From: Fimbriimonadaceae bacterium
GTDB lineage: Bacteria; Armatimonadota; Fimbriimonadia; Fimbriimonadales; Fimbriimonadaceae
Assembly: GCA_019454145.1 (NCBI GenBank)
Contig: CP075366.1
Span: 1,963,564 to 2,027,563, forward strand
Direction: 5' to 3'
Length of the DNA: 64,000 nucleotides
Part shown: one piece after another, positions 8,356 to 17,119 of the stretch
Numbering within the stretch: position 1 is the stretch's first letter
Layout of the letters: each line of letters begins with the position of its first letter
The notes under the pieces: model-generated
Seen by the model: only the letters and a program-made list of their open reading frames with translations
Told to the model about the DNA's origin: nothing
Databases searched by the model: none
Position numbers and translations under genes: made by a program

Positions 8356-9546
8356 ATGGATGGTTTAGTTCCGCGAAGGATTGCGGATGGGCTTCGAGAA
8401 GCCTTGCAAGATACTCCGGTTGTTGTGGTGCAAGGGCCACGGCAAAGCGGAAAAAGCACGTTGGTTCAGCAAGTTTGCGATCTGCCCTATGTGACGCTAG
8501 ATGATTCACTGGCTTTGAGTGCGGCTCTTCAATCGCCTGAAAGCTGGTTAAAATCGTTCGCCAACGGCGCGGTGATCGATGAAGTTCAACGCGCCCCAGG
8601 CCTAATGCGTAGCATTAAGGCGGTGGTTGATAAAGACCGCCGACCTGGCAGGTTTGTTCTGACGGGATCGGCGAATGTATTGCTGATTCCGAAGCTCTCC
8701 GATTCGCTGGCTGGACGCATGGAGGTGTTCACGCTTTGGCCCCTCTCTCAGCAGGAAATCAATCGCTCGCCACAAGGATTTGTGGATCGATGGTTAAGGG
8801 GTTCTTTAGGGGTCGGCACTTCTTTTAATCAGGATCAAATTCTTGCTGGCGGATTTCCTGAGCCAGTTGGTCGGGCGACCGCATCTCGCCGCAAGGCATG
8901 GTTTCAATCGTACATTCGGGCGTTGATGGATCGTGACGTTCGCGACCTTGCTCAAATCGAGGGACTGCACTCGCTCCCGAACCTGTTGCAGGTTTTGGCT
9001 AAGAACCCTTACGCGGTGCAGAACATCACCCAGCTCAGCCGCGATACAGGAATTCCCGCCACCAGTTTGACCCGCTATCTCAGTTTGCTAGAGGCCGTTT
9101 ATCTTATTCATTCTGTGCCCGCGTGGACGGCTTTGCAGAACGGCAAGGCGGCAAAGACCAGCCGGGTGGCGTTTGCTGACCTTGGGATTTGGAATTATTT
9201 GAACGGGAGCGGAAAACTGCCCTTGGCGGCTTGGGAAAATTTTGTTGCTATGGAATTGGTGAAGCAATCGGCTGCTTGCGAAAATGAATACGAAGTAATG
9301 CACTTCCGTTCGACGCGGCAATATTCTGTGCCGGTGGTTGTTGGCCTTGCCGATGGTCGCACTATGGGTATTACCGTCGTTGACCGAGAACTCGCCGAGC
9401 CAAGTGATTTTGAAGGCTTGCGCTTTTTGCGTGATGTCGCAGAGGATCAGTTTGCTAAGGGATGCGTTCTCACACTCGGAGAGCAGAGCGGGTTTGTGGA
9501 TGAACAACTCGGTTATGCACCAGTTTCGACCTTATGGTCAGTCTAG
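8356..9546 (+). CDS. AAA+ ATPase of the DUF4143 type
   Basis: A 396-residue ATPase with Walker A at G27-K33 (GPRQSGKST), Walker B around AVIDEVQRAP, a sensor motif LTGSANVLLIPK, an arginine-bearing SLAGRMEV, and a C-terminal winged-helix/nuclease-like region starting near SLPNLLQVLAKNP. This is the layout of the widespread AAA_14/DUF4143 ATPases, whose role is unsettled and which often sit in accessory DNA. The ATG at 8356 is preferred because the earlier GTG at 8320 lies inside the terminator hairpin. The 3' end overlaps the convergent gene by 9 bp. Confidence 0.88.
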   Translation: MDGLVPRRIADGLREALQDTPVVVVQGPRQSGKSTLVQQVCDLPYVTLDDSLALSAALQSPESWLKSFANGAVIDEVQRAPGLMRSIKAVVDKDRRPGRFVLTGSANVLLIPKLSDSLAGRMEVFTLWPLSQQEINRSPQGFVDRWLRGSLGVGTSFNQDQILAGGFPEPVGRATASRRKAWFQSYIRALMDRDVRDLAQIEGLHSLPNLLQVLAKNPYAVQNITQLSRDTGIPATSLTRYLSLLEAVYLIHSVPAWTALQNGKAAKTSRVAFADLGIWNYLNGSGKLPLAAWENFVAMELVKQSAACENEYEVMHFRSTRQYSVPVVVGLADGRTMGITVVDRELAEPSDFEGLRFLRDVAEDQFAKGCVLTLGEQSGFVDEQLGYAPVSTLWSV

Positions 9547-10275
9547 TGGTTCGATTGGGCCGAGTGCTTGTTCGACTTCTCGCTCCGCATCAACCAATGC
9601 TTGAATGCGGTCGCGCGTGAGTTCGAGCCGTAAATCCGATTGCGCCCCTGCCGCGATTGCCGCTTCGCTCAGGCTCAGTACTTCATCGCGAATCTGACCA
9701 ATGCTTTCGAACGCGTGTGCTCCAAACTTGGGATCCTCGCACCGTTTGTAGAACGTCATTTCTCGTTGACCTTTGCCTCGAAAAAGGTGCCGCCCTATAA
9801 AAACTGCGTCGTAGAGGGCATGATCAAGCGTGCGTTCAACATCTTGTTTAGCTTGTTTTCCTTCCGAAGTTTTGGCTCGCTCATTCCATATTTCTGAATT
9901 GAGAGCATCCAGTGTCCGTCGGCGGATTGTGGCGATATCTTCGAGCAACCCGCGTAATTTTGGATGAGTGCGTTGGTTGAGCGTTCGTTGGTGCCCCATC
10001 CAGCGGAGTAATTCCCACGTTTCCTGCACTTCAGCGGGAATTTGCTTTTGGTTCTTTTTGGCTTTCAGGTTGTGAAGATGATAAAGTGCCAGCGGGTATC
10101 CGGTCATGAATACAAAAAGTAGAGCCGCAAGCCACGGATTGAGTTTGAACAGCAAAAGCGCAAGCATAAAACCAAAACAGCCACTCGATCCAATGCTGAC
10201 AAGATGCGGATTTCGTGGTTGTTCATGCTCGATCAAAAATCTAACAAAATGGTTGAAAGCAGTGACCATTGACAC
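9538..10275 (-). CDS. uncharacterised membrane protein, coiled-coil tail
   Basis: A 245-residue protein with two adjacent hydrophobic segments (about 26-45 and 48-66) and a long, charged, mostly helical C-terminal domain (about 70-245). No family recognised. It begins right after the rimO stop (GTG at 10275; ATG at 10269 is an alternative), so it is probably the second gene of a rimO operon. The C-terminal half is rich in Arg/Glu with possible coiled coil, suggesting a peripheral scaffold facing the cytoplasm. Function unknown. Confidence 0.75.
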   Translation of the reverse strand: MSMVTAFNHFVRFLIEHEQPRNPHLVSIGSSGCFGFMLALLLFKLNPWLAALLFVFMTGYPLALYHLHNLKAKKNQKQIPAEVQETWELLRWMGHQRTLNQRTHPKLRGLLEDIATIRRRTLDALNSEIWNERAKTSEGKQAKQDVERTLDHALYDAVFIGRHLFRGKGQREMTFYKRCEDPKFGAHAFESIGQIRDEVLSLSEAAIAAGAQSDLRLELTRDRIQALVDAEREVEQALGPIEPLD

Positions 10276-11655
10276 TTACCGGGGTTCGCGAGTTACCATC
10301 TGCAGCGGAATCATGCGAGGATTTTGGGCGGGCGTAAATCCAGACAGGTGACCAACCAGGTCATGTTCTTGCGCTTCGGTGATCGTGACTTTAGCAAATG
10401 AACCTGATAGTACGTTCCCTTGAGCGTAAACCCAGCCGTCAATTTCCGGAGCATCGCGGTAGCTCCGTCCGGCCATCCATCCATCCTTTACTTCATCCAC
10501 GAGCACCGAAATCGTTTGCCCGACCAGAGCTTTGTTCTTGGCAAGAGAAATCGGAGTCTGGGCACGCATTAGGCGGTCGTACCGTTCTTTTTTGGTTCGG
10601 CTTGGAACTTGGCCCGGCATATCGTGGCTGGGTGTGCCTGGTTCTCTTGAGAACTGAAACGCACCTACGCGATCAAGCTTTGCCGCTTGAACAAAATCAA
10701 TCAAATGGTTGAATTCAGATTGCGTTTCCCCGGGGAATCCAACGATAAAAGTTGTTCTAATCGCAACATCCGGGATGGATGCACGAACTTTTTCAAATAA
10801 TTTGAGATAGCGGTCGCCATCCCATGGGCGTTTCATACGCCGGAGAGTTTCAGGATGAGCGTGCTGCAAAGGAATATCTATGTAATTGCAAACTTTGGGC
10901 TGAGTTGCAATCGCTTCTATCACTTCGTCGGTGAGGCGGTTAGGATAAAAGTACAGAATTCGTATCCACTCAATACCATCAACTTCCGCCAATTGGTGGA
11001 GGAGCTTAGGCAACGTGAACTCCTTGTAAAGGTCGTATCCATATTGAGTCACATCCTGGGCGATGAGGTTGATTTCTTTACATCCGGTTCTGGCTAATTG
11101 CCTGGCCTCTTCTAGAACGCGCTCAATCGGTTTGCTGGCGTGATTTCCCCGAAAAGAAGGAATCGTGCAAAACGTGCAACGGTGATCGCATCCTTCGCTG
11201 ACTTTGAGGTACGCACTCCACGGTCGGCCGGTACGTGCTCTGGTTGTCACATCAGCCCATTTATGGTGGGGCGGCTCAACATCAATCAACGGCTCCGTCC
11301 GCCCGAATACTGATTGAACAACTTGGTGGAAGTTGCCCATCTGCCCCACGCCGACATATCCATCGGCTCCGGGCGCGAGTCGAGCGAGTTCGGCCCCCAT
11401 CCGTTGAGCAAGGCATCCGGCAACAATCACTTTGCCTCCGCCTTTTTCGGCGACGGCTTTTTTAATCGCGGCGATGGATTCGTGTTTAGCTGATTCTAAA
11501 AACCCGCAGGTGTTGATGATGGTGACATCGGCGGATTGGGAACCATCAACGGAGTGCCCAGCCTGACGCAAAACGCCCGCGATTTCTTCGCTGTCGACTT
11601 CGTTTTTCGCACAGCCAAGCGTGATGATGCGGACATTCCCTTTGTGTTCAGACAC
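10276..11655 (-). CDS. rimO: ribosomal protein S12 methylthiotransferase RimO
   Basis: A 459-residue radical-SAM methylthiotransferase. The N-terminal domain carries the three cluster-binding Cys in TLGCAKNEVDSE, INTCGF and AGCLAQR. The radical SAM core has CDHRCTFC, and the C-terminal part fits a TRAM domain (SVLVDEVKDGWMAGRSYRDAPEIDG). The DAPEIDG element favours RimO over MiaB. It beta-methylthiolates the universally conserved Asp of ribosomal protein S12. Start at ATG 11655. Confidence 0.95.
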   Translation of the reverse strand: MSEHKGNVRIITLGCAKNEVDSEEIAGVLRQAGHSVDGSQSADVTIINTCGFLESAKHESIAAIKKAVAEKGGGKVIVAGCLAQRMGAELARLAPGADGYVGVGQMGNFHQVVQSVFGRTEPLIDVEPPHHKWADVTTRARTGRPWSAYLKVSEGCDHRCTFCTIPSFRGNHASKPIERVLEEARQLARTGCKEINLIAQDVTQYGYDLYKEFTLPKLLHQLAEVDGIEWIRILYFYPNRLTDEVIEAIATQPKVCNYIDIPLQHAHPETLRRMKRPWDGDRYLKLFEKVRASIPDVAIRTTFIVGFPGETQSEFNHLIDFVQAAKLDRVGAFQFSREPGTPSHDMPGQVPSRTKKERYDRLMRAQTPISLAKNKALVGQTISVLVDEVKDGWMAGRSYRDAPEIDGWVYAQGNVLSGSFAKVTITEAQEHDLVGHLSGFTPAQNPRMIPLQMVTREPR

Positions 11656-11749
11656 AGGTTCTATTTTGGCACTTTAAGGGGAAAATACGTTAGCACCTCA
11701 TTCCCGCCATAGGCTTGAGCAGTGAGTTGTATAAGTAGAATATTTCATT

Positions 11750-12373
11750 ATGAGTGATGAAATGGTGTCTAAACTGGGCGATAAAAAAGCTCTTTTAGAG
11801 ACCGAGCAAGAAGAAGCTATCCTTGAGTGGCACCGGGCTTTTGAGAATCTTGAAAAGGTGATGGCTAACGACTACTGTACTGCTGTGGATCAAATATTGG
11901 AGAAGGCACCCAACATTTTCTCAAAAGAAATCTCAGGTCTCGATGAAAGTACAATTCGTACTACCAAAGCGAGACTGCAGGAACTAAAATCAACTGCATT
12001 AGTTGCAGTAAAAGAGAATTTTCAAGAGTATCGCATTCATAGAGAAGCTACTTTGAGGGGTACAAGTACTCCGTATTCACCATCTCACATTCGTTCAAGC
12101 ATTTGGAATACTTTTGATGACCTGCGTAAAAGAAGTACAGAAGTTTTCGGCTCTAAAAATGCGGAATTTCCAAAATTCGAGTTTTCCACTGACTTCAAAT
12201 TACAAGAAGATAAGTACAAGAACATATATTTTAGAGATGGCTGGTCGAATGAACTCGCTGAGGCAGAATTTCAGGAACGTGCCATGTTTAGCCGGGCTTC
12301 TACCAAATTGCAAGAGCTAGTGGATACTAACAAGGCCCTACAAGATGCGATAGCGCAAAATAAGTGGAAATAG
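11750..12373 (+). CDS. uncharacterised helical protein, AT-rich orphan
   Basis: A 207-residue soluble protein, rich in Lys/Glu and probably all-helical. It has no signal peptide, membrane segment or motif that I recognise. The DNA is visibly more AT-rich than its neighbours, with many AAA, GAA and ATA-type codons. It lies between rimO and two tRNA genes, just past the tRNA-Thr 3' end, a common site for acquired DNA. A weak promoter-like pair (TTGAGC at 11715, TAGAAT at 11736) precedes it. Function unknown; transfer is suspected from composition only. Confidence 0.65.
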   Translation: MSDEMVSKLGDKKALLETEQEEAILEWHRAFENLEKVMANDYCTAVDQILEKAPNIFSKEISGLDESTIRTTKARLQELKSTALVAVKENFQEYRIHREATLRGTSTPYSPSHIRSSIWNTFDDLRKRSTEVFGSKNAEFPKFEFSTDFKLQEDKYKNIYFRDGWSNELAEAEFQERAMFSRASTKLQELVDTNKALQDAIAQNKWK

Positions 12374-12449
12374 CGAGGAAATTGATTAGCCACAATTTTT
12401 AACGCATTTGGATACTCAAAAACAAAAATTGTTTGGACATCTAAATTAC

Positions 12450-12524
12450 TGGAGCCCTCGACGAGAATTGAACTCGTGACCTCTCCCTTACCAAGGGAAC
12501 GCTCTGCCGCTGAGCTACGAGGGC
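12450..12524 (-). tRNA. tRNA-Thr (anticodon GGT)
   Basis: Read on the minus strand: acceptor GCCCTCG pairs with CGAGGGC, D arm GCTC...GAGC, anticodon loop TTGGTAA (GGT) on a TTCCC/GGGAG stem, T arm ACGAG-TTCAATT-CTCGT, discriminator T and an encoded CCA. All arms close. Confidence 0.97.
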
Positions 12525-12540
12525 GATATTATTTGTTCTC

Positions 12541-12626
12541 TGGTGGGCAGTGCAGGATTCGAACCTGCGTAGGCTTGCGCCGACAGATTTACAGTCTGTT
12601 CCCATTGGCCACTCGGGCAACTGCCC
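12541..12626 (-). tRNA. tRNA-Tyr (anticodon GTA)
   Basis: On the minus strand, acceptor GGGCAGT pairs with ACTGCCC. The anticodon loop CTGTAAA holds GTA on a CAGA/TCTG stem. A long variable arm (CGGCGCAAGCC type) makes it a class II tRNA, fitting tyrosine. CCA is encoded. It lies 16 bp upstream of tRNA-Thr in transcription direction, so the two are probably co-transcribed. Confidence 0.97.
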
Positions 12627-12771
12627 AGAGACGAAGGGGCAGGATACCAGATTGAATCCGGCCCCGAGAAGTTGTGCCAGATCAAAACCCATCAAGCAGG
12701 ACAGAGGACCCGCAACAAACGCCAATATTTCAGCAAATTTACCCTGGCTAGGGCGTAGAATAACTGCGCGC

Positions 12772-14157
12772 ATGGGCAAGACTCTGTTTGAAAAAGTGTG
12801 GGACAACCACAAGGTATCCGATCTCCCCGGGGGTGGAACGCTCCTTTACATAGACCGGCACTTGGTTCACGAAGTCACATCCCCCCAAGCGTTTGATGGT
12901 TTGCGCGAAGCCGGACGCAAAGTTCGCCGCCCCGACCTCACTTTTGCTACGGTTGACCACAACGTGCCGACCGATGGTCGCGAAATTGATGACCGCACCC
13001 TCAGCGGCAAGCAGTTGGCGGCCCTAGATCGCAACGCAAAGGAGTTTGGCGTGCCATTGTTCGGTTACGATGACCCCCGCCAGGGAATCGTGCACATCAT
13101 TGGCCCAGAACTCGGGCTCACCCTTCCTGGCCTGACCATGGTTTGCGGTGACAGCCATACCTCCACGCATGGAGCGTTTGGTGCGCTTGCTTTTGGCATC
13201 GGCACGAGCGAAGTAGAACACGTTTTAGCGACTCAAACGTTGCGGGCGGCTAAAAAGCCGATGACCCTGCGGGTTTCGGCAAATGGTAGGCTCGGCGCAG
13301 GAGTGACGGCTAAAGATATTATTCTCGCCATTATCCGCAAGCTCGGCGCGGGCGGAGCAACTGGTTACGTTGTTGAATACGCGGGCGATGCGATCACCAG
13401 TTTGCCGATGAGCGGGCGGATGACGATCTGCAATATGAGCATCGAAATGGGTGCTCGCGCCGGAATGGTCGCGCCCGATGACATTACTTTTGAATACATT
13501 GATCAGGGCAGACCCTACGCTCCGCACGGGGAAGACTTTAACCGGATGGTGGATCATGCACGAACTTTGCCAACTGATTCTGGTGCGACGTTCGACCGCG
13601 AAGAGCATCTTGATGTAAACGCGCTCAAGCCTCAGGTCAGTTGGGGAACTACTCCGGCGATGACCGTGGACATTGATCAATCTATTCCCGAACCTCACGA
13701 TGCCGCTGAAGAACGCGCTCAGATGTATATGGGTTTAAAGCCCGGCACTCCCGTGAGCGAACTCGATATCAACACTGTCTTCATTGGCAGCTGCACTAAT
13801 TCTCGCATCGAAGATCTCCGTATTGCGGCTGGTTTGATTCAGGGGCGCAAAGTCGCAGAAGGTGTTCGCGCGATGGTCGTTCCGGGTTCGGCGAGTGTTC
13901 GTGCTCTCGCCGAACAAGAAGGTTTGGACGATGTATTCAAAGATGCGGGGTTTGAATGGCACCGCGCAGGCTGCTCTATGTGTCTTGGCATGAACGGCGA
14001 TATTTTGCGACCTCAACAACGATCCGCTAGTACAAGCAACCGCCCTTACGAAGGTCGTCAAGGCCCTGGTTCTCGCACGCATTTGGTGAGCCCACTCACG
14101 GCGGCGGCAACCGCGTTGACTGGTCGGCTTACCGATCCACGAGAGTTTATGAATTAA
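12772..14157 (+). CDS. leuC: 3-isopropylmalate dehydratase large subunit LeuC
   Basis: A 461-residue aconitase-superfamily enzyme of leucine synthesis. The three 4Fe-4S ligands are C341 (GSCTNSR), C401 and C404 (CSMC). [14 protein letters not shown] and the C-terminal [20 protein letters not shown] are diagnostic of LeuC. The frame stays open upstream across the tRNA-Tyr gene, but similarity starts at [11 protein letters not shown], so ATG 12772 is the start. A TAGAAT hexamer at 12756 is only 10 bp before it, so a leaderless transcript is possible. The small subunit gene leuD is not adjacent. Confidence 0.95.
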   Translation: MGKTLFEKVWDNHKVSDLPGGGTLLYIDRHLVHEVTSPQAFDGLREAGRKVRRPDLTFATVDHNVPTDGREIDDRTLSGKQLAALDRNAKEFGVPLFGYDDPRQGIVHIIGPELGLTLPGLTMVCGDSHTSTHGAFGALAFGIGTSEVEHVLATQTLRAAKKPMTLRVSANGRLGAGVTAKDIILAIIRKLGAGGATGYVVEYAGDAITSLPMSGRMTICNMSIEMGARAGMVAPDDITFEYIDQGRPYAPHGEDFNRMVDHARTLPTDSGATFDREEHLDVNALKPQVSWGTTPAMTVDIDQSIPEPHDAAEERAQMYMGLKPGTPVSELDINTVFIGSCTNSRIEDLRIAAGLIQGRKVAEGVRAMVVPGSASVRALAEQEGLDDVFKDAGFEWHRAGCSMCLGMNGDILRPQQRSASTSNRPYEGRQGPGSRTHLVSPLTAAATALTGRLTDPREFMN

Positions 14158-14168
14158 AGAAAACTTCC

Positions 14169-14207
14169 CTCTCCAATTCTAGGGAGGGTGAGGGAGGGGT
14201 TAATCCA
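14169..14207. repeat. dispersed 39-bp element, copy 1
   Basis: A CTCTCCAATTCTAGGGAGG hairpin-forming half followed by GTGAGGGAGGGGTTAATCCA. A near-identical copy lies at 41191-41231. It sits between the convergent leuC and ARC-ATPase genes, where it could end both transcripts. Confidence 0.7.
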
Positions 14208-14223
14208 TCTTATACTCTGCCGA

Positions 14224-15894
14224 CTACATGATGGTCTTCCGTGCGCGATCTTTAACTTTTTCCTGACCAACTGGTCGAACGCTGACCACTGATTCCGGTT
14301 CGAAATCAAGAAGCTTCAGCCAATCCTCTACAGAATCCGATTTCGGGAAGATTTCGTTTTCCTTGAACTCGGCGTCTATCGCCAATTGCATGTCTTCCAA
14401 ATTCAAACCATGCTTCTTCTTCGGCTCGGCTATTGCACGTTTGATTGCGAAGTCCTTGGCTCGGTCGACTAATGATTTCAAAAGCGCCCCGCTGATCAGG
14501 TCGCTGAAGTAAAGGGTTTGCGAATTGCCGTCTCGCCCCAGGATTTCAAGAAACTCAGTTTCTTTGTTCTTTGTCCAAAGGCGGGCAACGGTGGCTTCGA
14601 TCAAAGCTTTGCGAGCACAAGCCGGGCCATCGTGTTCTTTGGCAAACTCGGCGTCAATGGGGATGGAATCATGTAGATAAATCCCAAGTATCTGCCGTGC
14701 CGCATCTTGGTTCGGACGTTTGATTCGGATTTTTCGGTCAATCCTTTCGGGTCGCAAAATCGCCGGATCAATGTAATCGGGCCGGTTCGAAGTGAGCACG
14801 ATCACCACATTCTCGAGTTCAACGAGGCCATCCATTTCGGCGCAGAACTGCGGCACCACCGTATTGCTGATGTTCAACCATCGGCCCGATGATCGGGTTC
14901 GCAAAACGGATTCCGCCTCGTCCAAAAAGATCACAACTATGCGCCCTTCGTTGGCCTGCTCGCGGGCGGTGGCAAAGATTTCCCGCACCATTCGCTCCGT
15001 TTCACCCAGCCACATATTCAAGATTTTCGGGCCGCTGATATGGAGGAAGCACTCTTTGGCATCCTGGTTTCCCGTGCGCTCACGATAATCCTTCGCAAGG
15101 TTGTAAGCAATTGCTTTGCCGAGCAGGGTTTTCCCGCAGCCGGGAGGGCCGTAAAGCAGAATTCCTTTTGGCGGACGCTTATCAAAAGATTTGTAAAGCT
15201 CAGGGTAGATCAGGGGTTGGGCAATAGATTCTTGGATGAGGTCAATCGCTTCTTGCTGACCGCCGACCGAGCTCCACGGAGTTTCCGGAATTTCTTCGAT
15301 AAAGTAATTTTGCGCTGATTGTTTGGGTAAGTGCTCAACCGCCACCTTCCCGCTCGGATCAAGAAGCACTTCGTCACCGGATTTGATCGAAATATCAACC
15401 AAATGGTGAGCACGGGGAATAATACGCCCTTGGTGGCCCTGGGGATCGGAACTCACGCGTAACCGACCATCTTCTAGCACCGCTGAAACCGAAATCACTT
15501 GGCCGGTGGTCGATTCAGGGGCGAGGCCAACAATCGCATAGGCTTCATTAAGTTTCACCCGGACTCCTGGGTGGAGCAGTTCTGTATCTAAACTCGGGTC
15601 AACGGTGGCAACAAACTCCTGGTCGCCTTGAAGGATTTGAACCAGACCATCATCCAGAAACCGCACGAACAAGCCGATCTTATTCGCCGGTTGGATTAGC
15701 TTTTGATATGCCTCTTCGTATTGCGCGAGCAGGGCCTCTTGGTCTTCGCTAGATTTACCGAGAGTCGTAACTTCTGTCTTTAGCGCAGAAAGATAGGCAC
15801 TGAGTTTTGCATCGGCGGATGGCAGAGCTTGTTCAATTCGGTCAGCAAGTTCTTGGATGCGGGCGAGCGACGATCCGCCGGAAGTCTGGGACAT
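14224..15894 (-). CDS. ARC/Mpa-type proteasomal AAA+ ATPase without the docking tail
   Basis: A 556-residue AAA+ ATPase of the ARC/Mpa group. It has an N-terminal coiled coil (about 5-75) and tandem OB-like domains (about 78-205). The AAA module carries Walker A GPPGCGKT at 249-256, pore loop SGPKILNMWLGE and Walker B VIFLDEAES. The C-terminal part contains LYFSDLISGALLKSLVDRAKD, as in Mpa. These rings unfold proteins for the 20S proteasome. The actinobacterial family ends in GQYL, needed for docking; this one ends RKTIM, so it lacks that tail. No proteasome, Pup, PafA or Dop gene is nearby. It may act alone or with another partner (inference). Confidence 0.88.
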   Translation of the reverse strand: MSQTSGGSSLARIQELADRIEQALPSADAKLSAYLSALKTEVTTLGKSSEDQEALLAQYEEAYQKLIQPANKIGLFVRFLDDGLVQILQGDQEFVATVDPSLDTELLHPGVRVKLNEAYAIVGLAPESTTGQVISVSAVLEDGRLRVSSDPQGHQGRIIPRAHHLVDISIKSGDEVLLDPSGKVAVEHLPKQSAQNYFIEEIPETPWSSVGGQQEAIDLIQESIAQPLIYPELYKSFDKRPPKGILLYGPPGCGKTLLGKAIAYNLAKDYRERTGNQDAKECFLHISGPKILNMWLGETERMVREIFATAREQANEGRIVVIFLDEAESVLRTRSSGRWLNISNTVVPQFCAEMDGLVELENVVIVLTSNRPDYIDPAILRPERIDRKIRIKRPNQDAARQILGIYLHDSIPIDAEFAKEHDGPACARKALIEATVARLWTKNKETEFLEILGRDGNSQTLYFSDLISGALLKSLVDRAKDFAIKRAIAEPKKKHGLNLEDMQLAIDAEFKENEIFPKSDSVEDWLKLLDFEPESVVSVRPVGQEKVKDRARKTIM

Positions 15895-15946
15895 AGTTCG
15901 TTATACGCCGAAAAGTCGGATTCGAGCAAGCGTGCCGTCTGAATTC

Positions 15947-17056
15947 CTAGCTGAGTAGGACACTTTCAAAAACCGCTTCAGTAATAGACTTGGAAATATC
16001 CTTTCCGATTGGTTTTGAAGAGCGAAATGGCTTACGTGAACCATCTTGATTTGCAAATCCCGTGACAACCACTCTTGGTTTTTCGTCTTCGTGGACAAAA
16101 TAGGTTTCAAGAACTTCGATTTCTACGCCCGAATCCGATTCACTGGCTTTCTGAGCCGCATGCTCGGCGATTTTTTGGAAATCGGGAATATGTTTTTGTA
16201 GCGGGGCTGGTTCTTGCTCAGGCTCAGAGATCACAGCACGTGTAAGCGCGCCTGGTTTATTGGCCAAACATTCTTGGCTGGCGAGGGCAATGAGGTTATC
16301 AAGAGTAGCGGCCCCGTGCTCGCGCCGATTTTCTAAACTCCGCTTACCGCCGGAAATACCATAGGAAAACCCAACTGGCACACGAACATCCTCGACTTTA
16401 AATTTTTTCGAAGCAATAGGTGCAAGTAAAGCGATTCCCTCTTCACGCGTGCGAGTTGTTCCAATAGCGAATTCGTCACCGCCGTAGCGTACAAGAACAT
16501 CTTTTTTAGGGTCAATCAAGCCGTCCAGCAACTTGCCGAATCCTTTGAGCACTCGGTCGCCAACTACGTGCCCGTATCGCTTGTTGTAGACGCCAAAATC
16601 GTTGAGGTCAAAAAAGATCACACAGATTTCTTGCCCGGCTTCCAGTTGCTCAACACCCCAGTCTCGCAGGCGATCACTCCAGCTCAGTCCGGTGAGGGGA
16701 TCGTAGCTGCGTCCGAGTTCGTCAATCAGCATCAACGCACTAAGAAGACCAGCATATTGATCTTCAAAAAACACGGCGAGGTAATCAGCTTGCTGGCCCA
16801 CAAAGTATTTTGCGGCTTGGCGAACCGGTTCTGTAAGTTGCAGAGCGGTAGATGTACCGCGCATGACCTCTGTCACGAGAACATCTGGTTCCGAGAGCAC
16901 AGCTGATTCAATCGTAACAAAACCTATGAATTCGCCATCGCGAATAACGGCAGCCGCCCCCGCATGCTCTTTTTGCATGAGAAGGAGTGCCGTACCCAGA
17001 TCAGCGTCAGGGGGAACGGTTAGACGGTTCAACTTAATGTCCGCTATTGTTCTCAA
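15947..17056 (-). CDS. CBS-pair plus GGDEF diguanylate cyclase
   Basis: A 369-residue cytoplasmic protein with a CBS pair (about 1-115), then a GGDEF domain (about 118-250) starting at YDPLTGLSW, with an intact RYGGDEF active site at about 190-196. This predicts cyclic di-GMP synthesis. The inhibitory I-site, normally RxxD five residues before GGDEF, reads PKKD here, so product inhibition may be lost. A C-terminal region of about 110 residues (about 260-369) is Glu-rich and unassigned. CBS pairs bind adenosyl nucleotides, so the cyclase may sense energy state (inference). It lies 52 bp upstream of the ARC-type ATPase gene on the same strand. Confidence 0.85.
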   Translation of the reverse strand: MRTIADIKLNRLTVPPDADLGTALLLMQKEHAGAAAVIRDGEFIGFVTIESAVLSEPDVLVTEVMRGTSTALQLTEPVRQAAKYFVGQQADYLAVFFEDQYAGLLSALMLIDELGRSYDPLTGLSWSDRLRDWGVEQLEAGQEICVIFFDLNDFGVYNKRYGHVVGDRVLKGFGKLLDGLIDPKKDVLVRYGGDEFAIGTTRTREEGIALLAPIASKKFKVEDVRVPVGFSYGISGGKRSLENRREHGAATLDNLIALASQECLANKPGALTRAVISEPEQEPAPLQKHIPDFQKIAEHAAQKASESDSGVEIEVLETYFVHEDEKPRVVVTGFANQDGSRKPFRSSKPIGKDISKSITEAVFESVLLS

Positions 17057-17119
17057 TATTGCCTCGATGTCCCAATAGATTCAACTGCAAGAGTCGCGCC
17101 AAAACTTCCCGAGTCCTGG

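Noticed and set aside
12550-12771. N-terminal extension of leuC through the tRNA-Tyr gene
   Set aside because: The frame is open by chance across the tRNA; LeuC similarity starts at 12772.
15895-15946. A Pup- or UBact-like small gene beside the ARC-type ATPase
   Set aside because: The gap is 52 bp and holds no suitable small frame ending in Gly-Gly-Gln/Glu.
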